64,000 nt of DNA from positions 124,001-188,000 of the forward strand of contig JASGJI010000010.1 in the NCBI GenBank assembly GCA_049840815.1, in the 5' to 3' direction. The notes below the pieces were generated by a model. The model did not search any database, had not been told where the DNA came from, and was given only the letters and a program-made list of their open reading frames with translations. This DNA is from JASGDN01 sp049840815. GTDB lineage: Bacteria; Chloroflexota; Chloroflexia; Thermomicrobiales; UBA6265. Both the position numbers and the translations under genes were made by a program. Shown here piece after piece: positions 43,538 to 53,018 of this stretch. Every line of letters begins with the position of its first letter. Positions within the stretch are counted from its first letter, which is position 1.

Positions 43538-44027
43538 CCCCGGCATCCGGCGCCGGGACGGGGATCGGAGTTTGGCGCAGGTCCTTGCGCCAGACAAACT
43601 TCAGTCCCGACCAGTCGTGGTCGATGGCGGCCACTTTCGTGTCGACGATTCCGATCGGGAGCAGGACGTCGCGCAGCATCTGCTCGGTGACGTCGCTGAC
43701 ATGCCCGGCAGCCTTGCGTGGCCAGCCGATCCAGAGGATCCCCTCCGGGAAGATCCGTTGGGGAAGGGTTGCAGCGACCGCCGCGAGGTCCTCCGGCGTG
43801 CGGACGAAGGCGAGGATCGTGTCGATGGATGGATCGTCCGCTTCGGGCGGCAGGAGGGTTGCGTCATCGATCGGATCGGCGAAGGCCCAGCCGTCGGGTT
43901 GGTGCCAGAGCAGGAGCGTCGATCCGGCCCGGATGCCGAGCTTCTTCCGCTGCGGCGTGCCTGAGTAGCCCGCCGCCGGGGATGCCTGGTCCGATGATCC
44001 TGATGTGACTGGTGTTTTTGACGACAC
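43524..44027 (-). CDS. DUF3052 family protein
   Basis: 167 residues from a GTG at 44027 with GAGGAA upstream. The core matches DUF3052: AGYSGTPQRKKLGIRAGSTL, a central region containing IDTILAFVRTPEDLAAV, FPEGILWIGWPRKAAG, and a C-terminal VDTKVAAIDHDWSGLKFVWR. Function is unknown. First gene of a minus-strand run DUF3052-YigZ-ferredoxin, and divergent from mqo. Confidence 0.85.
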   Translation of the reverse strand: MSSKTPVTSGSSDQASPAAGYSGTPQRKKLGIRAGSTLLLWHQPDGWAFADPIDDATLLPPEADDPSIDTILAFVRTPEDLAAVAATLPQRIFPEGILWIGWPRKAAGHVSDVTEQMLRDVLLPIGIVDTKVAAIDHDWSGLKFVWRKDLRQTPIPVPAPDAGDERR

Positions 44028-44188
44028 GGTTCGTTCCTCGCGTGGCGCGCCTGCCCGACTGGACTCCCACGATCGGCGAAAGCTGAGATACTGGAACCAG
44101 CATAGGCGAGGCAACGCAACTCCGTCACGGGATCGAAGGGTGAACCTCGCATCGAAGCTTCCATCATGCTGTGAGAGAGGATGACAGG

Positions 44189-45676
44189 GTGACAGTGGCG
44201 TCCGGAAGAGTTGATGAACTCGATGTGGTCCTCATTGGTGGCGGGATCATGAGCGCCACGCTGGGCGTGATGCTGCAGCAGGTGCGTCCCGACTGGTCGG
44301 TGCAGGTCTACGAGCGGTTGCTGGATGTCGGGTCGGAGAGTTCGGGATCGTGGAACAACGCGGGGACTGGTCACGCCGCGTACTGCGAAATGAACTACAC
44401 CCCCCAACGTGCGAACGGGACGGTCGACATCGCCAAGGCGTTGACGATCAACGAGCAGTTTCACGTCACGCGGCAATTCTGGTCGTCGCTGATCGAGCGC
44501 GGAGACATGCCCGATCCGGGCACCTTCGTGCATGGCGTGCCGCACATGAGCTACGTGAAAGGCGATACCGACCTCGCATTTCTGCGGGAGCGGTACCGCC
44601 TGTTGAAGGAGCAGCCGCTTTTCGCCGAGATGCAGTACTCCGAGGACCTGGCAACGATCGGCGGGTGGGCACCCCTGATGTTCGACGGCCGGCCGGCCTC
44701 CGGCACCATCGGGATGACGCGGCATGACAGCGGAACCGATGTCGATTTCGGTTCCGTGACGCGGAACCTGCTGGCGTCGATTGTGAAACACGGCGGGGAT
44801 GTCGCTACCGAACACGATGTGACGGGCTTGCGGAAGCTGCCGGATGGCCGGTGGCGGGTGACGGTGAAGGATCGCGGAACCGGCGGCTCGTTTGAGGTGA
44901 CGGCGCGCTTCGTCTTCGTCGGTGCCGGTGGCCGTGCGGTGGAGTTGCTGCATGAATCCGGCATCGAGGAGGCGAAGGGATACGGCGGCTTCCCGGTGAG
45001 CGGGCAGTTCCTGGTCTGCACGAATTCGGAGATCATCGCCCGTCATGACGCGAAGGTGTATGGCAAATCGCAGGTGAACGCGCCGCCAATGGCGATGCCG
45101 CATCTCGATACGCGCCAGGTGAATGGCGAGCGGGCGTTGTTGTTCGGCCCGTATGCGGGCTTTTCGCCGAAGTTCCTGAAACGGGGTTCCTGGCTCGACC
45201 TCTTCTCCTCGGTCCACCTCGACAACCTGTTGACGATGCTGACCGTGGCGCGCAAGGAGATGCCGCTGACGCTGTACCTGATCAATGAGGTGCGGCAGTC
45301 GTCGGAGGATCGGCTCGATACGCTGCGTGACTTCATCCCCACGGCGACCAAGGGCGACTGGAAGCTGATCCATGCGGGGATGCGCGTGCAGACGATGAAG
45401 CGGACCTCGCGCTGGGGCGGCTCGCTGGAGTTCGGGACCGAGGTCGTCTCCGCGAAAGACGGCACCATCGCCGGGTTGCTTGGAGCGTCGCCGGGGGCGT
45501 CTACCGCACCGTCGATCATGCTGAACGTGATCCAGCGGTGCTTCCCGAACGAGTACGCGGAGTGGGAACCGAAGCTGAGCCAACTTGTGCCATCCATCGG
45601 GCGCAAGCTGAACGACGATCCGACGCTGCTCCGCGAGATCGATACCTACACGGATCGGGCGCTGAAGCTGGCGTAA
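44189..45676 (+). CDS. mqo: Malate:quinone oxidoreductase
   Basis: 495 residues. FAD enzyme that oxidises malate to oxaloacetate and passes electrons to membrane quinone. Motifs: the dinucleotide-binding LDVVLIGGGIMSATLGVML, SSGSWNNAGTGHAAYCEMNY, GVPHMSYVKGDTDLAFLRER, GPYAGFSPKFLKRGSWLDL and LLGASPGASTAPSIMLNVI. Two GTG starts are possible; 44189 has AGAGAGGA suitably spaced and is chosen over 44171. A 14-bp hairpin follows. Confidence 0.96.
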   Translation: MTVASGRVDELDVVLIGGGIMSATLGVMLQQVRPDWSVQVYERLLDVGSESSGSWNNAGTGHAAYCEMNYTPQRANGTVDIAKALTINEQFHVTRQFWSSLIERGDMPDPGTFVHGVPHMSYVKGDTDLAFLRERYRLLKEQPLFAEMQYSEDLATIGGWAPLMFDGRPASGTIGMTRHDSGTDVDFGSVTRNLLASIVKHGGDVATEHDVTGLRKLPDGRWRVTVKDRGTGGSFEVTARFVFVGAGGRAVELLHESGIEEAKGYGGFPVSGQFLVCTNSEIIARHDAKVYGKSQVNAPPMAMPHLDTRQVNGERALLFGPYAGFSPKFLKRGSWLDLFSSVHLDNLLTMLTVARKEMPLTLYLINEVRQSSEDRLDTLRDFIPTATKGDWKLIHAGMRVQTMKRTSRWGGSLEFGTEVVSAKDGTIAGLLGASPGASTAPSIMLNVIQRCFPNEYAEWEPKLSQLVPSIGRKLNDDPTLLREIDTYTDRALKLA

Positions 45677-45695
45677 GGTCTCTGTCCGGAAGGGG

Positions 45696-45726
45696 AACCC
45701 GGTCGCCTGATTCAGGCGACCGGGTT
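45696..45726. terminator. Hairpin terminator after mqo
   Basis: AACCCGGTCGCCTG (45696-45709) pairs perfectly with CAGGCGACCGGGTT (45713-45726) around ATT, between convergent mqo and the ADP-ribosylglycohydrolase gene. A short T-rich run (TTTGTT) follows on the plus strand. Confidence 0.85.
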
Positions 45727-45765
45727 TGTTGGGTTGAGGATGAGGGAGCGCCCTTTGGATGTCGT

Positions 45766-46749
45766 TCAGGATGGTGTTATCGCGTTGGCGAGCGCGACGA
45801 GGTCCGTCGCGTCCATGCCTGGCCAGCCGTGGATGATCGCGGTCCACGCAGCAGGGACCGCCGATGCGCCGTACGCCGCGCCGAGCAGGCTTCCGGCGAT
45901 GGCGGCGACGGTGTCCGTGTCCCGGCCTCCCCGCACCGCTGCTTCGAGTGCCCGGACGAGGTGATCGCCGGGAGACTGCCCCTCCGCTCGGGTGGTGACG
46001 ATGGCGGACCAGGCTGCCTGGAAGGCCTCGACGACCCAGCCATTGTTCCGGAAGTCTCGGGGTGTCTTCGCCTCGGCGACTGCGATCAGGCCGCGCCAAT
46101 CTTCCTGACGTGGGGTGTCGAGCAGTGGAATGCCGACGCGAATATCCAGCGTGCCGGTCTCGATGGCGTGCCGGATGGCGAGGCTCCAGAGGACGCAGGC
46201 TTCGCTGGCGGTGTTTTCGGTGTGGGTCAGTTCGCCGATTGCCGCTGCGAGGTCGGCGGCCTCTTCCGGCGGGGCATTCAGGGTGAAGAGGGGAATCGGT
46301 GCCGTCCGCATCAACGAGCCGTTGCCCGCCGAGCGACCGGACCGGTCGTGGAAGGCCTGAGCTTCAGCGCGGACACGCGCGGCGGTGGTTCCGCGCATGC
46401 CACCCACGCCCGCCGCGCTGAAGACAGCGGCGGTCTGGTTGCCGATGTCCTTCGTCACGCGCGTCCACGCGCCCCAGTGCGCGACGACGTCATCGAGGAG
46501 GCGTTGGTCGGATGTAGTTGCCCCGCTGGCGCGGGTGTCGCGCATGGCGAGCGCGATGGCGACCGCCATGCCGGTATCGTCGGTCCACTCGCCGGGTTCC
46601 CAGGCAAATCCACCTCCGCCGTTCAGGGCGATGGGCATGTCGTCCGGAAGCGGCGGTCCGAATTCGTAGCCGGCGCCCAGCGCGTCACCAGCGGCGAGGC
46701 CGAGGAAGGTGCCGGCGATACGATCCCGGCGGGTCGTTGCTGCGTCCAT
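45766..46749 (-). CDS. ADP-ribosylglycohydrolase family protein
   Basis: 327 residues, ATG at 46749 with AGGAGG nine bases upstream, preferred over an ATG six codons earlier. Dimagnesium ADP-ribosylhydrolase fold: RIAGTFLGLAAGDALGAGYE, EWTDDTGMAVAIALAM (metal Asp pair), GNGSLMRTAPIPLF, and VRGGRDTDTVAAIAGSLLGA. Such enzymes remove ADP-ribose from proteins or DNA, or act on free ADP-ribosyl metabolites. No matching transferase gene is nearby, so a general metabolite-repair role is as likely as reversal of modification. Confidence 0.9.
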   Translation of the reverse strand: MDAATTRRDRIAGTFLGLAAGDALGAGYEFGPPLPDDMPIALNGGGGFAWEPGEWTDDTGMAVAIALAMRDTRASGATTSDQRLLDDVVAHWGAWTRVTKDIGNQTAAVFSAAGVGGMRGTTAARVRAEAQAFHDRSGRSAGNGSLMRTAPIPLFTLNAPPEEAADLAAAIGELTHTENTASEACVLWSLAIRHAIETGTLDIRVGIPLLDTPRQEDWRGLIAVAEAKTPRDFRNNGWVVEAFQAAWSAIVTTRAEGQSPGDHLVRALEAAVRGGRDTDTVAAIAGSLLGAAYGASAVPAAWTAIIHGWPGMDATDLVALANAITPS

Positions 46750-46844
46750 CGACGCATCCTCCTGCATGGCATGATGTGTTTGCGAGAGTTTCCTCTATGA
46801 TCGGGCCAAGCATACCGCGATCCGTTTGCATGATGAGGAACGCT

Positions 46845-47828
46845 ATGAGTGTCGATGTCCTGTTTGCCGGCAGCTTCTTCCCAGAAGCATCGCGCTACCT
46901 CCACGAGGCACTGCCCGATGCGACGAGTGCTGTTGCTGATCCAGCCGACCTGAGTGCCGACCTTCCCGGCGCGCCGCTGCTGGTGCCGTTGATGTCGAGG
47001 ATCGATGGGGCAGTGATGGATCGGGTCGAGGGGCTGAAACTGATCCATCAGTGGGGCGCCGGGATCGAAGGGGTGGACATCGCGGCGGCGACGGTACGCG
47101 GGATCGCCGTTGCAAACATCGAGACGGGCGATTCCGGCAATGCCGCATCGGTGTCCGAATGGTGCGTCATGGCCGCGTTGGCGTTGAGCCGTGGATTGCT
47201 CGGGTTCAAGGACGAGATGGCCACGGGGAGGGGCTGGGGCTATCCCGTCGGACGGGCGATGGTGGGGCGGAAAGCGGGGATCGTCGGATTCGGTGGCATC
47301 GGGCAGTTGCTGGCGAAGCGCCTGCTGGCGTTCGACATGCAGGTGCGGGTGGTGACGCGCTCGCCGGAGAAGCACCGGGATGTGCTCCCTGGCCTGACCT
47401 CGATCGAGAGCGACGATGCGCTATCGAACGTCCTCGGCGAGGTCGATTACCTGTTCCTGACGCTGCCGTTGACATCGGAAACGCGGCACCTGATCGACCG
47501 GGCTGCCCTGGCTGCGATGCGACCGCGTGCCTATCTCATCAATGCCGGGCGCGGGGGGCTGGTGGACAGCAACGCCCTGCTGGCAGCACTGGATGCCGGG
47601 GTGATCTCCGGCGCCGCGCTCGATGTCTTCGAACACGAACCGCTCGATCCGGCGTCGCCATTGATCATGCATCCGAAGACGCTCGTTTCTCCGCACATTG
47701 GTGGGGTGACAGATCGGTTCTTCGTCCACGCCGCCATGCAGGTGATCGACGCGCTGCGGCGGGTGAAGGCGGGAGAACCGGTGCCGTGGGCGCTGAACGC
47801 CGATGCTCTCGCCGCAAACGCGCGATGA
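46845..47828 (+). CDS. D-isomer specific 2-hydroxyacid dehydrogenase
   Basis: 327 residues, ATG at 46845 with GAGGAA six bases upstream. NAD(P)-binding Rossmann motif KAGIVGFGGIGQLLAKRLLA, then the catalytic region: PRAYLINAGRGGLVDSNALL, ALDVFEHEPLDPASPL, and the Arg/Glu/His triad with His in VSPHIGGVTD. It would reduce a 2-keto acid or oxidise a D-2-hydroxy acid; substrate unknown. Divergent from the ADP-ribosylglycohydrolase gene. Confidence 0.93.
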   Translation: MSVDVLFAGSFFPEASRYLHEALPDATSAVADPADLSADLPGAPLLVPLMSRIDGAVMDRVEGLKLIHQWGAGIEGVDIAAATVRGIAVANIETGDSGNAASVSEWCVMAALALSRGLLGFKDEMATGRGWGYPVGRAMVGRKAGIVGFGGIGQLLAKRLLAFDMQVRVVTRSPEKHRDVLPGLTSIESDDALSNVLGEVDYLFLTLPLTSETRHLIDRAALAAMRPRAYLINAGRGGLVDSNALLAALDAGVISGAALDVFEHEPLDPASPLIMHPKTLVSPHIGGVTDRFFVHAAMQVIDALRRVKAGEPVPWALNADALAANAR

Positions 47829-47837
47829 TGCCGTTTG

Positions 47838-48506
47838 TCAGGCGAAGGTGGCGGCGATGACGTCCACCAGCTGGTCCGGACTGGTGAGGATCGGGGTGGC
47901 GATGTCCGTGAGGAAGGGCCGGGCGACAGCCATGCTTGCCTGCGCCAGCACGATCACGGCGTGGTGATCGGCAACCGGCCGGATGGTTGCGGCGATGGCG
48001 CGTCCGTAGGCATCGAGGTCGCTGCGCTCGAAGTCGGCCCATGCCTCGAGGCAGGGGATGGCGACGAAGGAGGGGCAGCATACTCCCGCATCGTGGGCAG
48101 CGCTGGCGAGCAGGCCGAGCGTTGGGTCCAGTGTGGAGGCGAGGGCGGCCGCGACGCCGATGCTTCCGTCAGCGTCCGTTGCAAGCGCGATGGCCCGTGA
48201 TGCCATCGCGCGATCGATGCGTAGGACGGATTGCCCAACTGCTGCTGCTTCGGCCAGCGCGCCGATGGTGGAGCAGGTGCAGGCGATCACTGCCGGAGAC
48301 TCGCTGGCGAGTTCGGCCAGGCGGGCGGTGACGCGCTGCCCGAGGTCGTCGGTGAGGCCGTGTTGCCGCGCGTCGGCGAGCAGGGACTCATCGACGAGGT
48401 GGGTGGTCTCGACGCCGGAAAGGCGTTCCGCCATCAGGTCATCGAAGGTGGGGATGTGGATTGGCGAGGTATGGAGAAAGGCGACTGTCCGCCGGGTCGT
48501 CGTCAT
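47838..48506 (-). CDS. Aspartate/glutamate racemase superfamily protein
   Basis: 222 residues. Two Cys sites expected for cofactor-independent racemases lie in VIACTCSTIGALAEAA and HDAGVCCPSFVAIPCLEAW; other features are RIDRAMASRAIALATDADGS and ADHHAVIVLAQASMAV. The superfamily includes Asp/Glu and hydantoin racemases and maleate isomerase; the substrate is undetermined. ATG at 48506 is taken as the start because the upstream frame runs into tRNA-Leu. Convergent with the dehydrogenase gene, nine bases apart. Confidence 0.78.
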   Translation of the reverse strand: MTTTRRTVAFLHTSPIHIPTFDDLMAERLSGVETTHLVDESLLADARQHGLTDDLGQRVTARLAELASESPAVIACTCSTIGALAEAAAVGQSVLRIDRAMASRAIALATDADGSIGVAAALASTLDPTLGLLASAAHDAGVCCPSFVAIPCLEAWADFERSDLDAYGRAIAATIRPVADHHAVIVLAQASMAVARPFLTDIATPILTSPDQLVDVIAATFA

Positions 48507-48528
48507 GGAGGGTGATCCTGGGGGAGGG

Positions 48529-48609
48529 TGCGGGCGGCGGGATTCGAACCCGCACGAGTTGCCTCCGCGATGTTTAAGACCGCTGCGTCTGCCTTTTCGC
48601 CACGCCCGC
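48529..48609 (-). tRNA. tRNA-Leu (anticodon TAA)
   Basis: Acceptor GCGGGCG/CGCCCGC, anticodon stem GCGGT/ATCGC with loop CTTAAAC (anticodon TAA), a class II variable arm (GGAGGCAACTC) and T-arm GCGGG-TTCGAAT-CCCGC. It decodes UUA. CCA is not encoded. Confidence 0.94.
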
Positions 48610-48780
48610 ATCTGGTTGCCGGAGGGAATCATACGGCAAAGTGGACCGGGCGCTCCTCCTCATTTCGGAGGTAGCCGGTAGCCCGGTTATCCCAGGTGTC
48701 CGGATAGCGCGCGATTCTGTTGTCATCGGCATGAATCGATATGCCGGTCACGGAGGTCGTCACGCGTGGAGAGAACGCAG

Positions 48781-48807
48781 AAAACCCGAGGCATATGCCT
48801 CGGGCTT
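48781..48807. terminator. Palindromic terminator downstream of tRNA-Gly
   Basis: A perfect 20-base palindrome CCCGAGGCATATGCCTCGGG (48784-48803). On the minus strand it follows tRNA-Gly and runs into TTTTCTG; on the plus strand it runs into CTTTCTG. Confidence 0.8.
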
Positions 48808-48817
48808 TCTGTCCTGG

Positions 48818-48890
48818 GAGCGGAAGACGGGATTCGAACCCGCGACCTTCTCCTTGGCAAGGAGATGCTCTACCACTGAGCCACTTCCGC
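48818..48890 (-). tRNA. tRNA-Gly (anticodon GCC)
   Basis: Acceptor GCGGAAG/CTTCCGC, anticodon loop TTGCCAA (anticodon GCC), T-arm GCGGG-TTCGAAT-CCCGT. It decodes GGC and GGU. CCA is not encoded. Confidence 0.95.
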
Positions 48891-49106
48891 GTTTCCACGC
48901 TGTCGGTCTCGCCGCCAGCAGGAGGGATTCTAGCCGTCTCCATCAGGTCGTGTCAAGGAAGATTTCAGGATTGCTTCGACGTCAGCGCGCGCGGAGCCCG
49001 GTGGTCCGGAGTCCTGGGGCGCCGATGGCCACATTCTGGACACACAATTCCCATGGGTGGCGGGGTATCCTGTGAGTCGAGTAGACAGGGACCGGACGTT
49101 ATCCAC

Positions 49107-51848
49107 ATGCCACACGAGGACACGTACGCCATGACCGCCGCGGCGCCCGACTTGAACCAATTGGCCGACTCTTCCCCACCGGTGCCTGGGACCGCCGACG
49201 CGCCTGTTGCGCTGACCTCGCCGGATACCGGCCTCAGCGCGGCGGAGGCGACCCGGCGACGCGAGGCCGGGCAGGGGAATGACGTCGTGGTGGCGACGGG
49301 CACCACCTACAAGGAGATCCTGAAGCGGAATCTCCTGACGTTCATCAATGTCACGCTGGTCGGGATCGGCTTCGTGCTGGTGGCATTGGGAGAGGTGCAG
49401 AACGCGATTCTCGCATCTGGCCTGGCGGTGCTGACAGCGATTGTCGGCGTGATCCAGGAGGTGCAGGCAAAGCGACGGCTGGACAAGATTGCCCTGCTCA
49501 ACCGTACGAAGACCACGGTCATTCGCGACGGACAGGAGCAACGGATCGATCCCGAGCAGCTGGTGCTGGGCGATGTCATCCTGCTCAAGCCGGGGAGCCA
49601 GGTGCCGCTCGATGGCCAGGTGCTCGTCGCCGATGCCCTGTCGATGGACGAGTCGCTGCTTACCGGCGAGGCGGATCACGTCGAGAAGAAGCGTGGCGAG
49701 CCGCTGTACTCGGGGAGCTACTGCGTGGCGGGTTCCGGGCGCTACGCCGTGGAGCAGGTCGGGGCCGACTCGCTCGCCTCGTCAATCACCGCTGGGGCAC
49801 GATCGCGGAAGGCGACGCTCACCCCCCTGCAGCAGCAGGTGAATGCCATCGTCAAGGTCCTGATCTTCGTGGCGGCGTCGCTCCTGATTGCGCTCATGGT
49901 GCAGGCGGTCGTCTTCTGGCACGCGTCGTTCCGCGATTCGGTGACGGCCGCTGCGGTGATTCTCGGGATCGTACCGCCGGGCCTCTTCTTCATGATCACG
50001 ATCACCTACACCTTGGCGGCGGTGCGGCTGGCGGGTCGCGACGCGCTCGTGCAGCAGACGAATGCCATCGAGTCGCTGAGCAATGTCGATGTCTTCTGCA
50101 TGGACAAGACGGGGACGCTGACGACGAACAACCTCCAGTTGGAGACGATCGACGTCATGGGCGATCGGCCGGCAACGGATGTGCAAGCATGGCTCGGCAC
50201 GTTTGCGGTGTCGGTCGATGGTGGCACGAAGACGTCCGATGCCCTGGCCAATGCCTACCCACAGCAGGCGATCACGCCTGCGGCGATCGTGCCGTTCGCA
50301 TCGGCCAGGCGCTGGAGTGGCATGGTCGCCGATGCGGGAGCCACGAAGGGCACCTTCGTCCTCGGTGCCCCGGAGATGCTTGCTCCCAACCTGGCGACGC
50401 CGCCCAGGGACCAGGATGCGAGCTGGAAGGAGCATGGGCTTCGCGTGCTGCTCTTCGCGTGGTCGCCGGATTCGCCCGCGCTGACGGATGCCGACGGCGC
50501 GGCAGCGTTGCCGGATGGCCTCCAACCTGTCTGCTGGATCGTGCTGCGTGATGAGCTGCGCCCGCACCTCCGCGAGACACTGACCGCCTTCGAGGATGTC
50601 GGGGTGACGTTGAAGATCATCTCCGGGGACAACCCGGAGACGGTCCGCGCCTTGGCCGTGCAGGCCGGTTTTCCGGCCGAGTCCACGCACATCGCCGGCG
50701 ACGACCTCGATCCGCTGCAGGGCGCCGCGTTCGACGACAAGGTGGAGTCCACAACGGTGTTCGGGCGGATCGGTCCGCACCTGAAGGAGCGGATCGTCGA
50801 TTCATTGCAGGCGAACGGGCACTATGTCGCGATGACTGGCGATGGCGTCAACGATGTGCTGTCGTTGAAGAAGGCGCAGCTCGGGATCGCGATGGAGAGC
50901 GGCAGCGAGGCGACGCGTGGCGTCGCGGATATCGTGCTGCTGCACGACTCGTTCAGCGCGTTGCCGGTGGCCTTCCAGGAGGGGCAGCGCATCCGTCAGG
51001 GCCTCAAGGGAACGCTGGCGATCTTTCTGTCGCGCGTCTTCACCGTGGCGATCATCATCGGCCTGACGGCGTACTTCCGGTTCGCGTTCCCGTTCCTGCC
51101 GGGGCACATGTCGGTGCTGACGGCGTTGACCGTCGGCATCCCGACGATGGCGATCGCGCTCTTTGCGCCGTCGCATGGGGCGTCGGGGAGTCCGGCCAAA
51201 TGGTTGGTGAAGTTCGTCGTGCCTGCTGTGTTGTTCGGGTCAGTGGCGGCGTTCCTGATGTACGCCTTCGTCTACGTGCAGCACGACCTCACGCTCTCGG
51301 CGTTGACGAATCCCGCGGAGCTCGTGAGCGCGTTCCTGTTCAACAACGATGAGGTCCTGGGACGCGATACCTTGACGCTGGTGCTCGTCCTCTTCGGTCT
51401 GGGACTGGTTGTCTTCGTTTCGCCTCCGACTGAGTGGCTTGCCGTCGCTGAGGAGAACTCCCACGACTGGCGGCCGACGATCGTGGCGGCGCTGATGGTG
51501 CCGCTGTACGTGATCATTCTGGTCTTCCCCGGACTCCGCGAGTTCTTTGGGCTGAATGTGCTGGTGTGGTGGCTCTATCCGCTGATCGTGGCCGAAGTGG
51601 CGATCTTCATGGTGGCGTTGCGCTACCTGTGGGCAAGCCGCATCCTGGACCGGGTCATCGAGACCAGGGCGTATGACAGGTTCGCGCGGGTGGTGGTTCG
51701 TGTTGCTCGGGAGATCGACCGGGCTTTCCAGGTGATCGGGCGTGGACTTGGTGCGGCGCTCGCGGACATCTGGCGTCGGCTGATGGCATGGATTCGTGGA
51801 CGATGGGACGCGCGACGGGCAGCGGCCCAAGGCGCCGTCAAGTCGTAG
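49107..51848 (+). CDS. Cation-translocating P-type ATPase
   Basis: About 913 residues. Conserved machinery: actuator loop MDESLLTGEADHVEK (TGEA instead of TGES, Glu kept), membrane segment 4 with GIVPPGLFFMI, phosphorylation site FCMDKTGTLTTNN, KIISGDNPETVRAL, MTGDGVNDVLSLKKAQLGIA. Around ten membrane spans are seen, and the C-terminus ends in a long Arg-rich amphipathic tail. The PPGL motif resembles the CtpE-like calcium/divalent-cation subgroup more than copper or potassium pumps; the ion is not certain. ATG at 49107 is used; ATG at 49131 with GAGGA upstream is an alternative. Confidence 0.92.
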   Translation: MPHEDTYAMTAAAPDLNQLADSSPPVPGTADAPVALTSPDTGLSAAEATRRREAGQGNDVVVATGTTYKEILKRNLLTFINVTLVGIGFVLVALGEVQNAILASGLAVLTAIVGVIQEVQAKRRLDKIALLNRTKTTVIRDGQEQRIDPEQLVLGDVILLKPGSQVPLDGQVLVADALSMDESLLTGEADHVEKKRGEPLYSGSYCVAGSGRYAVEQVGADSLASSITAGARSRKATLTPLQQQVNAIVKVLIFVAASLLIALMVQAVVFWHASFRDSVTAAAVILGIVPPGLFFMITITYTLAAVRLAGRDALVQQTNAIESLSNVDVFCMDKTGTLTTNNLQLETIDVMGDRPATDVQAWLGTFAVSVDGGTKTSDALANAYPQQAITPAAIVPFASARRWSGMVADAGATKGTFVLGAPEMLAPNLATPPRDQDASWKEHGLRVLLFAWSPDSPALTDADGAAALPDGLQPVCWIVLRDELRPHLRETLTAFEDVGVTLKIISGDNPETVRALAVQAGFPAESTHIAGDDLDPLQGAAFDDKVESTTVFGRIGPHLKERIVDSLQANGHYVAMTGDGVNDVLSLKKAQLGIAMESGSEATRGVADIVLLHDSFSALPVAFQEGQRIRQGLKGTLAIFLSRVFTVAIIIGLTAYFRFAFPFLPGHMSVLTALTVGIPTMAIALFAPSHGASGSPAKWLVKFVVPAVLFGSVAAFLMYAFVYVQHDLTLSALTNPAELVSAFLFNNDEVLGRDTLTLVLVLFGLGLVVFVSPPTEWLAVAEENSHDWRPTIVAALMVPLYVIILVFPGLREFFGLNVLVWWLYPLIVAEVAIFMVALRYLWASRILDRVIETRAYDRFARVVVRVAREIDRAFQVIGRGLGAALADIWRRLMAWIRGRWDARRAAAQGAVKS

Positions 51849-51873
51849 CGCGGCGCGAAGAAAGGACATTCGT

Positions 51874-52782
51874 ATGACGTCGATCCTTCCTGACGATCTC
51901 GTTTCCGTTGCCTGGCTGGCGGAACACCTGGCGGACCCGCAGGTGCGCGTGGTGGATATTCGAGGGGCCGTCAGCGCGACGGACCTTGGCGGCGGGCGAC
52001 AGGCGGCGACGTATGCCGGGTCGCCGGAAGCATTTGCCGCCGGGCACATCCCCGGGGCGGTGTTCGTGAACTGGACCACGGACATCGTCGATCCTGATGG
52101 TGATGTGAAGGCCCAGATTGCCCCACCAGCGCGATTCAAGGCCGCGATGGAGGCGATAGGCGTTGGGGACGATTCGGATGTCGTGGTGGTCGACCAGACG
52201 GGCGGACACCTCGCCACGCGGCTCTGGTGGGCCTTGCGCTACTACGGACACGAGGCGGTCGCGATTCTCGATGGTGGGTTTGCCGCATGGACGGCCGACG
52301 AGCAGCCGGTGACGACGGAGGTCTCGCCGGTTCCTGCGGCGTCGTTTACCCCGCGCACGCATCCGGAACTGGTGCGGGATCGCGATCAGGTGCTGGCCCA
52401 GATCGCGGCGGGTGAGGAGCAGATCGTCGATGCGCGTGCGGAGGGTCAATATTCCGGCGCGGTGCAGCGCGGATCGCGCGGCGGCCATATCCCCGGCGCG
52501 ATCAACATGCCGACCTCGGTGCTGGCGGATGCCGATGGCCGATGGAAGCGCGGCGACGAGATCGCCGCGGCGGCGGAGGCTGCCGGAGTCGATCTCGCCC
52601 GGCCGATCGTGGCGTACTGCAACGGAGGGGTGACCGCCACGCAGTTGCTGTTCGGCCTGCATCGGGCGGGCGCGACGACGTGGGCGAACTACGACGGCTC
52701 CTGGAACGAATGGGGCGAACGGCCGGAGCTTCCGGTCGAGGGGAATCGCGATCTCTTCAACGAGAACCCCGAGAAGGCGTAG
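51874..52782 (+). CDS. Two-domain sulfurtransferase (thiosulfate / 3-mercaptopyruvate type)
   Basis: 302 residues, two tandem rhodanese domains. The N-terminal domain (RVVDIRGAV ... GHIPGAVFVNW, VVVVDQTGGHLATRLWWALR) lacks a catalytic Cys. The C-terminal domain has the active loop VAYCNGGVTATQLLFGL with Cys249. It would move sulfur from thiosulfate or mercaptopyruvate to an acceptor such as cyanide or a thiol. The loop CNGGVT is closer to thiosulfate:cyanide than to mercaptopyruvate enzymes, but this is not decisive. Start ATG at 51874 with AAAGGA upstream, 25 bases after the ATPase stop. Confidence 0.93.
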   Translation: MTSILPDDLVSVAWLAEHLADPQVRVVDIRGAVSATDLGGGRQAATYAGSPEAFAAGHIPGAVFVNWTTDIVDPDGDVKAQIAPPARFKAAMEAIGVGDDSDVVVVDQTGGHLATRLWWALRYYGHEAVAILDGGFAAWTADEQPVTTEVSPVPAASFTPRTHPELVRDRDQVLAQIAAGEEQIVDARAEGQYSGAVQRGSRGGHIPGAINMPTSVLADADGRWKRGDEIAAAAEAAGVDLARPIVAYCNGGVTATQLLFGLHRAGATTWANYDGSWNEWGERPELPVEGNRDLFNENPEKA

Positions 52783-52798
52783 GGACACGACGCTGGCA

Positions 52799-52831
52799 AA
52801 GGGCCGCCATCCAGTCAGGATGGCGGCCCTT
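52799..52831. terminator. Hairpin terminator after the sulfurtransferase gene
   Basis: AAGGGCCGCCATCC (52799-52812) pairs perfectly with GGATGGCGGCCCTT (52818-52831). It lies between the sulfurtransferase and the convergent tRNA-Phe, so it can serve both. Confidence 0.85.
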
Positions 52832-52897
52832 CGTTCGTGGGTGTGTGGACAAAGAAAAAACCGGCCCCGAGCGAATCGGAGACCGGAGTTCTGGTGG

Positions 52898-52973
52898 TGG
52901 TGCCAAGGGTCGGACTCGAACCGACGACCGCACGATTTTCAGTCGTGAGCTCTACCAACTGAGCTACCTTGGC
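52898..52973 (-). tRNA. tRNA-Phe (anticodon GAA), CCA encoded
   Basis: Acceptor GCCAAGG/CCTTGGC, anticodon stem CACGA/TCGTG with loop CTGAAAA (anticodon GAA), T-arm GTCGG-TTCGAGT-CCGAC. CCA follows A73 in the genome, unlike its neighbours. Confidence 0.96.
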
Positions 52974-53018
52974 GGATTGAGTGGGATTCCGGGAGGATCC
53001 GGAGCGGCCATCAACCGG

